A stretch of DNA of 64,000 bases from Azophilus sp965214305. Its GTDB lineage: Bacteria > Pseudomonadota > Gammaproteobacteria > Pseudomonadales > Azotimanducaceae. Below the pieces are notes generated by a model that ran no database searches, had not been told where the DNA came from, and saw only the letters and a program-made list of their open reading frames with translations. This document shows positions 52,627 through 61,372 of the stretch, piece after piece. Numbering within the stretch: position 1 is the stretch's first letter; each line of letters starts with the position of its first letter. Where the stretch lies: NCBI GenBank assembly GCA_965214305.1, contig OZ243949.1, forward strand, positions 1,612,001 through 1,676,000, written 5' to 3'. A program made the position numbers and the translations under genes.

Positions 52627-52795
52627 CTGGTTCTCCTAGCGATCAAACCAACGGATAATGCCGTATCAGCGCACCCGGTCGTATGGCGGCATTCGCCTTA
52701 GGAGCCCGAGCATTTTCGTCCACGTCAAACGCCTTGCTGCGACCACTATCAGCGACTAAGGGTGGTTCGTTGATGCTTGCCATCAATAAGCGCGG

Positions 52796-52810
52796 TGTTA
52801 TAACGTAACA
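52796..52810. promoter_or_regulatory. Zur-box-like operator
   Basis: TGTTATAACGTAACA, with the inverted halves TGTTA and TAACA and flanking AT-rich bases, resembles the core of proteobacterial Zur boxes (TGTTATA, spacer, TATAACA). It lies in front of the zinc-transport gene remnants and between them and the divergent CobW fragment, where Zur repression under zinc sufficiency would be expected. Confidence 0.55.
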
Positions 52811-52919
52811 TTATCAAGTGACAATAAGAGATCCATGCCATGCAACCTCCGCGAACCAAACCTCAACCCGGCACCGATGCCAACCGCCGCGGGCAGCATG
52901 CGTAGGCTGGCCGGGAGCA

Positions 52920-53453
52920 ATGGCAACGCCGCCGGGGCTCTCCGAGATCGATCGCCGTTTCCCGATTTCGGTGATGGATACGGTGCTGCTGGGTCACTGG
53001 CGCACGATCGGCCTGCTGCGCGCGGTCACGCGGGGTCAACGGCGGCAAGCCGAGGAAGCGCTACTGGCTGTCGGTCTCGATGGCTTCGGTCAACGCCCGG
53101 TTGCCTCCTTGTCGGCGGGGCAGTTTCAACGTGTCCTGTTTGCCCGCATGTTGTTGCAGAACTGCCCTGTCATTTTGCTCGACGAGCCCTTCACCGCAAT
53201 CGACGCCAAGACCTCGGCCGACCTTCTGAGGGTGGTCGCGGGCTGGCATGGCGAAGGCCGGACGGTTATCGCTGTGCTGCACGATCTCGACCAGGTCCGA
53301 GAGCATTTTCCCGATACTTTGGTGATGGCCCGGGAGTCCGTTGCCTGGGGGGCGACCGGCGAGGTGTTGCAGGCAAAGCATCTCTTCCGGGCACGACAGA
53401 TGGCGGAGCAGTGGGATGACCGTGCGGCGGTCTGCCAGCGAGGCATCCGCTGA
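52920..53453 (+). pseudogene. Zinc/manganese ABC transporter ATPase missing its N-terminus
   Basis: Recognisable ATPase sequence begins at about 52945 with SEIDRRFPISVMDTVLLG and continues through the signature LSAGQFQRVLFARMLLQ, Walker B VILLDEPFTAID and the switch His in VLHDLDQV to a normal C-terminus. The Walker A region (GxxxxGKST, about the first 65 residues) is missing in all frames between the Zur-like box and this point. Without it ATP cannot be bound in the usual way. Its stop codon abuts the permease ATG at 53454. AztA/ZnuC-type by context. The frame opens at 52818 without similarity. Confidence 0.75.
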
Positions 53454-54329
53454 ATGGATGTCCATGCCGCGCTGATCCAGCCTTTTGCGGAATTCGGGTT
53501 CATGCGCAGGGCGTTGGTGGCTTGTCTGGCGCTCAGCATCGGCGGTGGCCCTGTGGGTGTGCTGCTGGTCTTGCGCCGTATGAGCCTGGTTGGCGATGCC
53601 CTAAGCCACGCCGTACTGCCGGGTGTGGCCATTGGTTTCATGATCGGCGGGTTCTCACTCGTGATCATGAGCCTCGGCGGCCTTATTGCGGGCCTCGTCG
53701 TGGCGATTCTGTCCGGTCTTGTCGCACGGGTGACGGCGCAACGCGAAGATGCAAGCTTTGCCGCCTTCTATCTGATTTCGCTGGCGCTTGGGGTGCTCAT
53801 CGTCTCCATACAGGGTAGCAACATCGATCTCATGCATGTGCTCTTCGGGACCATCCTCGCTGTTGACGATGCGTCGCTGCTACTCGTTGTCTCCATTGCG
53901 ACCCTGACGCTCTTCACTTTGGCTGTCATCGGCCGCGGGCTGATTGTCGAGTGTTTCGACCCCGGCTTCCTGCGCGCCGTCGGCGGCCCCAGCGCGGCGG
54001 TGCATTTCGTGTTTCTGACACTGGTCGTCATGAACCTTGTCGCGGGGTTCCACGCGCTCGGTACGCTGATGGCGATCGGCTTGATGATGCTGCCGGCAGC
54101 GGCGGCGACAATTCATGTACGGTCTTTCGCGCCGCTCATGTCTTGCCGCGCTCGCCGCGCTCGCCCTGGCCAAGACATCCCGACCCCGGGCGGCCGGCAA
54201 GCTCAAAGTCGTTACCACCTTCACCATTCTCGCAGACATGGTGAGGAATGTCGGCGGGGAGCATGTCGCACTCAGTACGCTGGTCGGTCCGGACAGCGAT
54301 GCCCATGTCTACGAACCGACCCCGGCTGA
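53454..54329 (+). CDS. Zinc/manganese ABC transporter permease, C-terminally altered
   Basis: The first 222 residues are a good AztB/ZnuB-type permease: RRALVACLALSIGGGPVGVLLVLRRMSLVGDALSHAVLPG, membrane segments throughout, and HALGTLMAIGLMMLPAAAA. At about 54115 similarity ends and the frame runs on for about 70 residues of Arg-rich sequence (SCRARRARPGQDIPTPGG) that overlaps the binding-protein gene in another frame. The last one or two membrane helices are therefore missing. This is best explained by a deletion joining permease and binding-protein sequences. Function is doubtful. Confidence 0.7.
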   Translation: MDVHAALIQPFAEFGFMRRALVACLALSIGGGPVGVLLVLRRMSLVGDALSHAVLPGVAIGFMIGGFSLVIMSLGGLIAGLVVAILSGLVARVTAQREDASFAAFYLISLALGVLIVSIQGSNIDLMHVLFGTILAVDDASLLLVVSIATLTLFTLAVIGRGLIVECFDPGFLRAVGGPSAAVHFVFLTLVVMNLVAGFHALGTLMAIGLMMLPAAAATIHVRSFAPLMSCRARRARPGQDIPTPGGRQAQSRYHLHHSRRHGEECRRGACRTQYAGRSGQRCPCLRTDPG

Positions 54330-55056
54330 TGTACGCACGCTGGCCCGGGCGGACCTCGTCGTCATCAACGGCCTCGGCTTTGAAGGCTGGATCGACCGGC
54401 TGATCAAGGTGTCCGGTTACAGGGGGCCGGTTGTCGTGGCCAGCGAGGGAATCGCCGCGCTGACGGTGGGCGAAAATCAACTCGACCCCCACGCTTGGCA
54501 GGATCTCGCCAACGGACGCCTTGATGTCACCAATATCGTCCGCGCACTGGCTACCGCGGACCCGGCTCACGCGAACGACTACCGGCGTCGCGCCAAGGCC
54601 TATGATCGCGAACTGGCGGTGCTGAATCAGGAAATCAAGCGCCGGTTCGACGCCTTCCCCAGAGACCGGCGCAAGGTGGTCACGTCGCACGACGCCTTCC
54701 AGTACTTCGGCCGCGCCTACGGCATCGACTTTCATGCCCCGGTCGGGCTGAGCACCGAAAGCGAGCCGTCGGCGGGTGAAATGGCCGCTCTCATTCGTCA
54801 GATGCGGAATGAGGGCCTGCGGGCGTTGTTCGTCGAGAACATCACGGACCCGCGTCTGTTGGGGCAACTCGCACGTGAAGCCGGGGCTGTCATCGGTGGC
54901 CGGCTTTACTCCGATTCGTTGTCCGGCCCCACCGGCCCGGCACCGACCTATCTCGACATGTTCCGCCACAACGTTGGCGAAATCGCCAGGGCTGTTGCCC
55001 CGGACTTTATGCAACAGCGTTCGCGAGTTCCGCGCAGCGATCAACCAGGGGCATAA
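54115..55056 (+). CDS. Zinc/manganese ABC transporter substrate-binding protein, AztC/ZnuA type
   Basis: A 313-residue periplasmic binding protein that looks complete. The signal sequence has SRRSCLAALAALALA. Metal ligands expected in AztC-like proteins are present: His in DSDAHVYEP, His in LDPHAWQDLAN, His in VTSHDAFQYF and Asp in GRLYSDSLS. The His-rich loop of E. coli ZnuA is absent. Its ATG lies inside the permease frame, with no Shine-Dalgarno, an arrangement probably created by the deletion. The 3' end overlaps a convergent luciferase-like gene by 50 bases. If the ATPase and permease are dead it may serve as a zinc store, or it may work with proteins encoded elsewhere. Confidence 0.82.
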   Translation: MYGLSRRSCLAALAALALAKTSRPRAAGKLKVVTTFTILADMVRNVGGEHVALSTLVGPDSDAHVYEPTPADVRTLARADLVVINGLGFEGWIDRLIKVSGYRGPVVVASEGIAALTVGENQLDPHAWQDLANGRLDVTNIVRALATADPAHANDYRRRAKAYDRELAVLNQEIKRRFDAFPRDRRKVVTSHDAFQYFGRAYGIDFHAPVGLSTESEPSAGEMAALIRQMRNEGLRALFVENITDPRLLGQLAREAGAVIGGRLYSDSLSGPTGPAPTYLDMFRHNVGEIARAVAPDFMQQRSRVPRSDQPGA

Positions 55057-55873
55057 CCGTATCCGCAGCCGCTGGCGGCAGGGCGAAGACAATTCGGTTG
55101 AAGCCCAGCTCGATTAAGGCTTCGACTTGGTTCTGGCGGGGCGGCACACCATAGATGGTGAAGTCCGGCTCGCCCTCGCGGCCAGCAGCCGCCCAAGCTT
55201 CGCGGGTTGCGCGGATGCCGGCCGCATAGTCCAAGGCACCCGCCGCCGCTCGGTTCGGATTTTGATAGATGGGGCACCAGCCATCGGCATATTCGGCGAT
55301 GCGGGCCCATGCCCAGCGCGACGAAGCACCAAACAAAATCGGCGGGCCACCAGCCTGTAGCGGCTTGGGATAGGACCACAGCGGCTCGAAATCGACAAAT
55401 TCGCCGTGAAATTCCGCTTCTTCCTCAGTCCAAATCGCACGCATCGCCAACACCCGCTCGCGCAACACCTTCCAGCGGTCCGCATAATTGATGCCGTGGC
55501 TGGCCATCTCCTCCGCATTCCAGCCGGCCCCGACACCCAGCAACAGGCGACCACCCGAAATGAAATCAAGGCTCGCCACCTGTTTTGCCATCACAATGGG
55601 GTCGCGCTCCGTAACCAAGCTGATCCCTGTACCGAGCTTGAGCCTCTGGGTTGCCGAGGCCGCAGCCGCCAAGGCAACAAAGGGGTCGTGACAATGCCAA
55701 TATTCCTTTGGCAAATCCGCACCGCCGGGCCAAGGGGTGCGCCGGCTCGCCGGTATGTGGGTATGTTCGGGCACGAATAGAGATTCAAAACCCCGCGCCT
55801 CAAGGGCCTGCGCCAAGGCCACGGGCGAGATGGCGTAATCGGTGGGAAAGATAACGGTACCGAACTGTGTCAC
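55007..55873 (-). CDS. LLM-class (luciferase-like) F420-dependent oxidoreductase
   Basis: A 288-residue TIM-barrel flavin/F420 enzyme of the TIGR03619-like group. Family blocks are FGTVIFPTDYAISP, FESLFVPEHTHIP, RLKLGTGISLVTERDPIVMAKQ, FISGGRLLLGVGAGWNAEEM and EYADGWCPIYQ. Such enzymes transfer hydride using F420H2 or FMNH2; the cofactor cannot be read from sequence alone. It is one of three complete LLM genes and one fragment within 7.5 kb. It overlaps the zinc-binding-protein gene at the 3' end by 50 bases. Confidence 0.87.
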   Translation of the reverse strand: MTQFGTVIFPTDYAISPVALAQALEARGFESLFVPEHTHIPASRRTPWPGGADLPKEYWHCHDPFVALAAAASATQRLKLGTGISLVTERDPIVMAKQVASLDFISGGRLLLGVGAGWNAEEMASHGINYADRWKVLRERVLAMRAIWTEEEAEFHGEFVDFEPLWSYPKPLQAGGPPILFGASSRWAWARIAEYADGWCPIYQNPNRAAAGALDYAAGIRATREAWAAAGREGEPDFTIYGVPPRQNQVEALIELGFNRIVFALPPAAADTVMPLVDRCAELANAVA

Positions 55874-55900
55874 CTGATGGCTTCCTTGAATAGAGCGGAT

Positions 55901-55935
55901 TTACAGCCGCGGATTCCGCAGGCAGAGGCTCCTAG
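55901..55935. repeat. Family B repeat, solo terminal segment
   Basis: ATTCCGCAGGCAGAGGCTCC within this stretch is almost identical to the right end of the element at 31597-31762. Its outermost TAG (read on the minus strand at 55932-55934) is the stop codon of the lytic transglycosylase gene. Related segments occur near 56800-56835, 57470-57500, 58625-58660 and 60120-60150, mostly at gene ends. Confidence 0.6.
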
Positions 55936-56609
55936 AGTGTTTTAAGTTGCAGGTAGTGATGATCGATCTTGGCGACATAGCGACGGGCCGCATGACGCTG
56001 CGAGCTGTTCATGCCGATATTGTAGGTGCCCAGCGCGCATTCGTTGCCGCCGCACAATTCGCTGAGATGGGCCAGCACCTGGGCACCGCAATGGATATTC
56101 CGACGGGGGTCGGTTAGATCGTCACCACCGCAGAATGCACGCCAATACCGGGGCTTGACCTGGACGGGGCCGATAGCGCCCGCCCAAGAGCGAACGTTCT
56201 TGCGAAAACTGCTTTCCACATAAACCAGGCTGGCAATCAACTTCGGGTCGAGCCGCTGACGATCAGCGGCCTCGAGTATCCAGCCGGAAAACTCCTCAGC
56301 CACCGCCGATTCGAGGCCGAATGCCGCTTTGAGCTTGCCGCTGAAAGCATCGACCTGCTCTGCCCAAGTCACACTGGACAAGGCCGGCTTGGCAAATTCG
56401 ACCGTTCTATGCCCCTGGTGGGCAAGCACGTTTGTGAAGGCGAGATAAACACCCAGCAGTAGGATGAGGGCCAAACAGGCATGCACGCCGACACGGGGCG
56501 CACCGCCGCGGGCGGGCAGCCGGTTGATGGTGCCGGGGAGGCCGTCGAGCGGGTCGATGGCCCTATTGGGAGGGCGATATTGCTGCCCTGCCTGTGTCAT
56601 TTTTACCAT
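55932..56609 (-). CDS. Lytic transglycosylase-like protein with SLT domain
   Basis: A 225-residue membrane-anchored protein. The basic N-terminus leads to one helix at about 42-60 (HACLALILLLGVYLAFTNVL). The SLT domain has LIASLVYVESSFRKN with the catalytic Glu132, then SWAGAIGPVQVKPRYW, and ends with LGTYNIGM. It cleaves peptidoglycan glycan strands non-hydrolytically. Its C-terminus HHYLQLKTL stops at a TAG contributed by a family B repeat, so the original end may have been different. Two Cys pairs (FCGG, LCGGNEC) may form disulfides. Confidence 0.83.
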   Translation of the reverse strand: MVKMTQAGQQYRPPNRAIDPLDGLPGTINRLPARGGAPRVGVHACLALILLLGVYLAFTNVLAHQGHRTVEFAKPALSSVTWAEQVDAFSGKLKAAFGLESAVAEEFSGWILEAADRQRLDPKLIASLVYVESSFRKNVRSWAGAIGPVQVKPRYWRAFCGGDDLTDPRRNIHCGAQVLAHLSELCGGNECALGTYNIGMNSSQRHAARRYVAKIDHHYLQLKTL

Positions 56610-56839
56610 CCTGCAGGTCGAAATTCGGGGACGGCCAACGATTATGGCTGCTTTATTCTTATGAAGTCATGTGGGCTGGCCCTGTTATTAATAATATTTT
56701 CATCTAATGAACTACATTTAAAGTATGGAACAATCTATTAAATGGGGCGCAATTTAAGCGTATTGCTCGGCAGAGAGGGGAGGGATGAGAGTGAATTTGC
56801 CGCCGCGAATTTCGCGGGCAGAGGTGCCCAGGAACCAGA

Positions 56840-57478
56840 TCATCCTTGTTTTTGGGGGGCCTTGGGCGACAGCTTGTAATGATCCCAGGAAACGGTGTAT
56901 TCCGGGGCCATCACCACCCAACGGCGATTACGCCCTCGGGCGGTGGCGGCAAACGGTGGCGGAGCCTCCAATAGGGGTTGGCCGTAGCCGCCGTTATATT
57001 TCCTGCCCATTTGGGTACGCACATTTTCCAGGTGCGGGTCTTTTTTTTCCGCCTCCGCATCCTCAAGCACCCGCCCGTGGCCCTGCAACATGACGCCTTG
57101 AAATTGCGGGTACTTTTCGTTGCGGTCAACGATGACGGTGCAAGCCGGGTTGCGGCGCAAGTTAACGATCTTCTGACCTCGCCCATAGAAATAAATGGCG
57201 CCGCCCGCCCATCCGAACCACATCGGCGTTAGATTAATGCGGGAGCCGGGGCCGATGGTTGCCACCCGCAGGCTCCATTGATCGGCCATGATCTCGTCGA
57301 TCTGGTCGTCGGAGAGAGGAATTTGGCGCGGCGGCACCGTGCTGAATTTGACACCCTGGGGTGTTTTGGCCTCCGGGGCGGACTTGTCGTCGGCCGCCAC
57401 CTTGGCTGCTTGGCCTTGGCCACGCCCCTGCCGCCGGGGTTTGCGCCCGAGCTGGAAGGCAAAGCGGCGGATGAACAC
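56840..57478 (-). CDS. Pyridoxamine 5'-phosphate oxidase-family (split-barrel) protein
   Basis: A 212-residue protein with an N-terminal basic, low-complexity part (1-50, RRQGRGQGQAAKVAADDKSA) and a split beta-barrel FMN/F420-binding domain (LSDDQIDEIMADQWSLRVATIG, LTPMWFGWAGGAIYFYGRGQKIVNLRRNPACTVIVD, GVMLQGHGRV). Relatives with this pattern are often F420-dependent biliverdin reductases or nitroreductase-like proteins. The start region is close to a family B-like repeat end, so the N-terminal 50 residues may be partly repeat-derived; an internal start at about residue 43 cannot be excluded. Confidence 0.75.
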   Translation of the reverse strand: MFIRRFAFQLGRKPRRQGRGQGQAAKVAADDKSAPEAKTPQGVKFSTVPPRQIPLSDDQIDEIMADQWSLRVATIGPGSRINLTPMWFGWAGGAIYFYGRGQKIVNLRRNPACTVIVDRNEKYPQFQGVMLQGHGRVLEDAEAEKKDPHLENVRTQMGRKYNGGYGQPLLEAPPPFAATARGRNRRWVVMAPEYTVSWDHYKLSPKAPQKQG

Positions 57479-57505
57479 GGATTTGCCGCCGCAAATGCCT
57501 GTCGG

Positions 57506-58513
57506 CTAGACCGCCTTGAATTGCGCGATCATCTCCCGGCGCCTAGCTTCGGGTATGCCACCGTAGGCCGCCATCGTGCGGTCCACCACATTGCCAAAGC
57601 GCTGCTTGAACCGGCCAACGATGTCGTTCGGTTCACCGACAACGGCGAACTTCGTCAGAATCTCATCGGTGATGAGTTCGCCCATTTCCACCCAGCGGCC
57701 CTGTTTGGACATGGCATTCAATTCCGGTTGCAACTCGCCCGCGCCGATGCTCTCCAATACCGGCTTGTACGCCGGCGTGGAGCCGTAGAAGGCGATTTGT
57801 CGGCAAGTGTCCGCCCTTGACTGGGCCATCGCCTCTTCCGTTTCGCCGGTGACGATGAAAGCGGGATAGGTAATTTCAAAGTCCTCCCGCCTCTTGCCGG
57901 CCTTGGCGAAGCCCCGCTCAAGCGCCGGCAGGGTGGTTTCGCGCAGATAATTCTCCGTTGTGAAAGCATGGATAATGATGCCGTCCGCCACCTCGCCCGC
58001 AACTTCCGTCATCATCGGCCCAACCGCCGCCAAAAAGACGCGCGGCGGCCCGTACTCGGTATCGGTGGGCGTGAAAAACGGCGTCATCAGGGTATGTTGG
58101 TAGAACTTGCCCATGAATTGAAGCGGCTCCCCCTGGTGCCAATTGGCCCAAATGGCGCGCATGGCGAGAATGAACTCCCGCATTCGGGCGGCGGGGCTTG
58201 ACCAAGGCATACTGAAGCGCTTGGTAATGTGGGCGCGAATCTGCGAGCCGATCCCCAGGACAAACCGACCCTTGGAGGCAACGTTGAGATCATGACCGAT
58301 ATTGGCCAGCGTCATCGGCGAGCGGGCGAAGGCCACGGCTATGCCGGTCATCAAATCGACCTTTTCCGTGGTTTGTGCGGCCAACAACAGCGGGAAGAAA
58401 GGATCGTGGCTGGTTTCCGCGGTCAGGATGCCGGAATAACCCATCGCTTCCAGTTCACGGGCGCGGGTGCCCACCGTATCCAAATTCAAGCCGAGTTCGC
58501 CATCTACTTTCAT
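57506..58513 (-). CDS. LLM-class F420-dependent oxidoreductase, TIGR03617-like
   Basis: A 335-residue luciferase-like enzyme. It starts MKVDGELGLNLDTVG (ATG 58513, preferred over 58567) and contains GILTAETSHDPFFPLLLAAQ, AVAFARSPMTLANIGHDLN, RFVLGIGSQIRAHITKRF, LAAVGPMMTEVAGEVADG and FAVVGEPNDIVGRF. This group is commonest in Actinobacteria that make F420, and occurs patchily in proteobacteria. It is transcribed after the symporter and before the split-barrel FMN protein, all on the minus strand. Confidence 0.87.
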   Translation of the reverse strand: MKVDGELGLNLDTVGTRARELEAMGYSGILTAETSHDPFFPLLLAAQTTEKVDLMTGIAVAFARSPMTLANIGHDLNVASKGRFVLGIGSQIRAHITKRFSMPWSSPAARMREFILAMRAIWANWHQGEPLQFMGKFYQHTLMTPFFTPTDTEYGPPRVFLAAVGPMMTEVAGEVADGIIIHAFTTENYLRETTLPALERGFAKAGKRREDFEITYPAFIVTGETEEAMAQSRADTCRQIAFYGSTPAYKPVLESIGAGELQPELNAMSKQGRWVEMGELITDEILTKFAVVGEPNDIVGRFKQRFGNVVDRTMAAYGGIPEARRREMIAQFKAV

Positions 58514-58692
58514 CTTGTTCCCCCTGTTGTTACGCGGCCAATGGCGCCGCCCGGTGCATGCCGCCATGCATTGGCGAGGGCGGGATTGTTCCAGCTTGAC
58601 GAGGGCGAATCAATATTGATTTGTAGCCCTATAGGCGCGGCTGCCTTCGGAATTCGCGGCTGATCGAGCGCGTCGCCGAAATTAGCCGAATG

Positions 58693-60111
58693 CTAGGCGT
58701 CGATGCGGCTGCGTCGCCCCCATAGCAGGAGCGCAAAGCCCGTTAGAAAAGGCAGGGCTCGCTCGGCGAAGTCACCGGGCGTATCCGGCGCCAAGTGCAG
58801 AATCACCGTCAACCCGAACCCGGTCGCCACCGCCAGGATGACGGCGGTTGGTGATACCCGCCAACGCAGCAAGCGCACGACCACCACCGGCCCGAAGGCC
58901 GCGCCGAGCGCGGTCCAGGCAAACATCACCCTGGAGAAGATGGCTTCCGGGAGGGCATGGGCAACCCATACCGCAAGCAGGCCCACGCCGAGCACCACCA
59001 GCCTGGAAACCAACAGCGACGAACTTTGCATGAGATCGTGGCTGACAGCGGAGGCGGCCACGAGCAACTGGCTGTCCGCCGTGGACATGATGGCCGAGAG
59101 CACCGCGGCGATGATGACGCCGGCCAAGACCGCCGGCAGCAATTGGTTGGTGAGGGCGAAGAAGATTTGTTCCGCATCCTCAGGCGGCTTATCCACCAGC
59201 AGCACATGACCGCACAACCCCAGCAGGAACATGCCGCCAAGCACAATGACGAACCAAACCAGCGCCACCATCCGGGCGGTGCGCAACTGCCCCAGATCGC
59301 GGATTGCCATGATGCGGTTGAGCAGGTGCGGCTGGCCAAGCGGCCCGAACCCAACACTGAGCATGCCAAAAAGAAACCCGACAGCGACCAGGCCTCGGTA
59401 GTCGCCGGTGAGAGACAGTTGCGTGGGCGAGGCAAGCGCCGCTAAAGCAGTCGTCAATCCGTCAATACCCCCGGCCGCCGACAGGGCGACCCAAGGCAAC
59501 AGCAGCGCCGCCACCAGCATGAGCAGGGCCTGTAACGCATCGGTGACGCTGACCGCCCAAAAACCGCCGAGCAAAGTGTAAACGAGCACTATGCCGGCAC
59601 CGAGCAGCAACGCTTGGAACCGCTCCACTTCCATAAGGTTGGCAAAGGTCGCCGCCGCGCCCTGGAATTGGGCGGCCACATAGAACGTAAAGGAAACGGC
59701 AACGGCCAGGGCCGCAATGACCAACAAGATCACTCGCTGGCGCCCCGAGATACCCTCCGCGACCAAGTCGTTCAGGGTCACCCAACTGTTCCGGTGCGCC
59801 GCCTCACGCAGGCGGCGGCCAAGCCAAAACCAAGCGAGCACATGACCGGCCAGCGTACCCGGCAACAACCAAACGGCGGCAAGACCCTGACTGAAGGCAA
59901 TGCCGCTGACGCCGAGAATGGTCCAAGCGGAAGAAGAGCCCGCGGCATAACTTAGGGAGCTCACCAGCGCCCCGAGGCGGCGTCCACCAATGAAATAGGT
60001 TTCTCCGTCCCGCGTGCGGCGACGTGCCCAAGCACCGATGGCAAATAGGGTTAGGAAATAGACAAGGAGGGTTGTCCAGACGATACCGGTAGCGGGAAGG
60101 TCGATATCCAC
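58693..60111 (-). CDS. Sodium:solute symporter, SSS family (PutP-like)
   Basis: A 472-residue transporter with about 13 membrane helices. The sodium-site region reads ETYFIGGRRLGALVSSLSYAAGSSSAWTILGVSG, close to the proline transporter PutP in TM1-TM2. Other blocks are YVAAQFQGAAATFANL, LGGFWAVSVTDALQALLM and AAVLSAIMSTADSQLLVAASAVSHD, the last holding the Na2-site Ser/Thr. Proline or a similar amino acid is the best guess for substrate. It lies between enoyl-CoA hydratase and an LLM gene on the same strand; gaps of 93 and 179 bases argue against tight coupling. Confidence 0.87.
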   Translation of the reverse strand: MDIDLPATGIVWTTLLVYFLTLFAIGAWARRRTRDGETYFIGGRRLGALVSSLSYAAGSSSAWTILGVSGIAFSQGLAAVWLLPGTLAGHVLAWFWLGRRLREAAHRNSWVTLNDLVAEGISGRQRVILLVIAALAVAVSFTFYVAAQFQGAAATFANLMEVERFQALLLGAGIVLVYTLLGGFWAVSVTDALQALLMLVAALLLPWVALSAAGGIDGLTTALAALASPTQLSLTGDYRGLVAVGFLFGMLSVGFGPLGQPHLLNRIMAIRDLGQLRTARMVALVWFVIVLGGMFLLGLCGHVLLVDKPPEDAEQIFFALTNQLLPAVLAGVIIAAVLSAIMSTADSQLLVAASAVSHDLMQSSSLLVSRLVVLGVGLLAVWVAHALPEAIFSRVMFAWTALGAAFGPVVVVRLLRWRVSPTAVILAVATGFGLTVILHLAPDTPGDFAERALPFLTGFALLLWGRRSRIDA

Positions 60112-60203
60112 AAATCAGCCTCCCGGGCGCCTCTGCCCGCGGAAGGCGCACCAGCGAAAAGCCACTATCGCCGCCCCGGCAATGTCACAAACCACCGCAA
60201 TCC

Positions 60204-61040
60204 TCAACCTTCCTTGCCGCCGGACGTTCGATAATCGCCGAACGCCTCGTCGCGCTTGGTTAGGGCCTGGGTCAAACCCTTGCGCATCTCTTGAAAATAG
60301 GCTTGGGTGGTTTTTGTGAAGGTGGCGAGTTGCTGCATTTCCGTGCCGGCGCGGATGCCGGCACGAATACCCATAGCGTCCATTTGTCGATGCACGGCGC
60401 GTTTATTGATCTGTTGCAGGTCCGAGGGCGTCATGGCGACCCGCTCGGCGATGCCCAGCACCCGCTCTTCGAGTTCTTGCTCCGGGAAGGCGCGGTTGGC
60501 GAAACCACAGTCGGCCGCCTCGGTGCCGGACATGTGATCGCCCGTCAACATCAATTCCATCGCCCGCCGCAAACCCACAATCCAAGGATAGAACTGGTTG
60601 TCCGGCGGACTGATGGAGCGCACCACCGGGTAGCCAATCTTCGCCGTGTCGGCGACATAAACGAGATCGCAGGCCGTTGCCAGTTCCGTACCGCCCGCAA
60701 GGCAGTAACCCTGTACCTGGGCGATGACGGGTTTGGCCAGATCCCAGATTTTGAAGAACCCTTCGACCACGTGCCGCGGCCAGTTCGAAAGCCCGCCAGC
60801 CGTATAAAAAGGCTGGCCGACCGACGTATTCGATTTGAGGTCGTAGCCCGCCGAGAAACAGGGGCCGGCACCGCGAATAAGCAGGACGCGAACGTCCGCG
60901 TCCTGGTCCGCCGCTTCCAGCGCCCGGAATAGCTCGGTACGCAACTCATTCGATAGCGGGTTGCGTTTATCGGGCCGATTCAGAGTGATGCGCCGCACCA
61001 TCGGGCGCGGTTCATCAACGATGATGTTGCTGTATCCCAT
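60204..61040 (-). CDS. Enoyl-CoA hydratase/isomerase family protein
   Basis: A 278-residue crotonase-fold enzyme starting MGYSNIIVDEPRPMVRRITLNRPDKRN (ATG 61040). The oxyanion-hole motifs are CFSAGYDLKSN and KPVIAQVQGYCLAGGTELATACDLVYVAD. The two usual catalytic Glu positions are only partly matched (the second corresponds to SISPPDNQFYPW), so it may be an isomerase, hydrolase or decarboxylase rather than a classical hydratase. A longer frame to 61310 overlaps the LLM fragment in another frame and is not used. It follows the LLM genes on the same strand. Confidence 0.85.
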   Translation of the reverse strand: MGYSNIIVDEPRPMVRRITLNRPDKRNPLSNELRTELFRALEAADQDADVRVLLIRGAGPCFSAGYDLKSNTSVGQPFYTAGGLSNWPRHVVEGFFKIWDLAKPVIAQVQGYCLAGGTELATACDLVYVADTAKIGYPVVRSISPPDNQFYPWIVGLRRAMELMLTGDHMSGTEAADCGFANRAFPEQELEERVLGIAERVAMTPSDLQQINKRAVHRQMDAMGIRAGIRAGTEMQQLATFTKTTQAYFQEMRKGLTQALTKRDEAFGDYRTSGGKEG

Positions 61041-61132
61041 GCGCACTCCCCGTTCGATCAATTTCTCGTATTTCAGCATACCGCACAGGCGACAACACCG
61101 AATTCTCGCGCGAGCGTGGGCCAGGCGCCTGG

Positions 61133-61348
61133 TTAGTCGAATGTGAACCGGCTTGCCGCGATACCGATACGGATGCTGGTGGTGTGCTGGGCTACCGCCG
61201 CCGCCGTGGTCAGCGAATCCGGCGCCCCGGAGTCGCCGAACCAGGCATCCGTGTAGCCGTTGCCCTCCGCCCATTGCAATAGCTCGATGGTCTTGCGTAT
61301 ATCCGGCCAAGACGGCACGGTCACCGCCACCCGTTTGGCTAATGCCAT
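61133..61348 (-). pseudogene. LLM-class oxidoreductase, N-terminal fragment
   Basis: A 71-codon frame whose first 63 residues are a normal luciferase-like N-terminus (KRVAVTVPSWPDIRKTIELL, WAEGNGYTDAWFGDSGAPD, TSIRIGIA), with a start codon and a position 24 bases after a full LLM gene. After IRIGIAAS it ends within seven residues, so about 250 residues of barrel are missing. No continuation is found in the next frames before the enoyl-CoA hydratase gene at 61040. It appears to be the remains of a tandem LLM gene removed by deletion. Confidence 0.72.
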
Positions 61349-61372
61349 GGTCTCCTCCTTAAGCCGCCGCCC

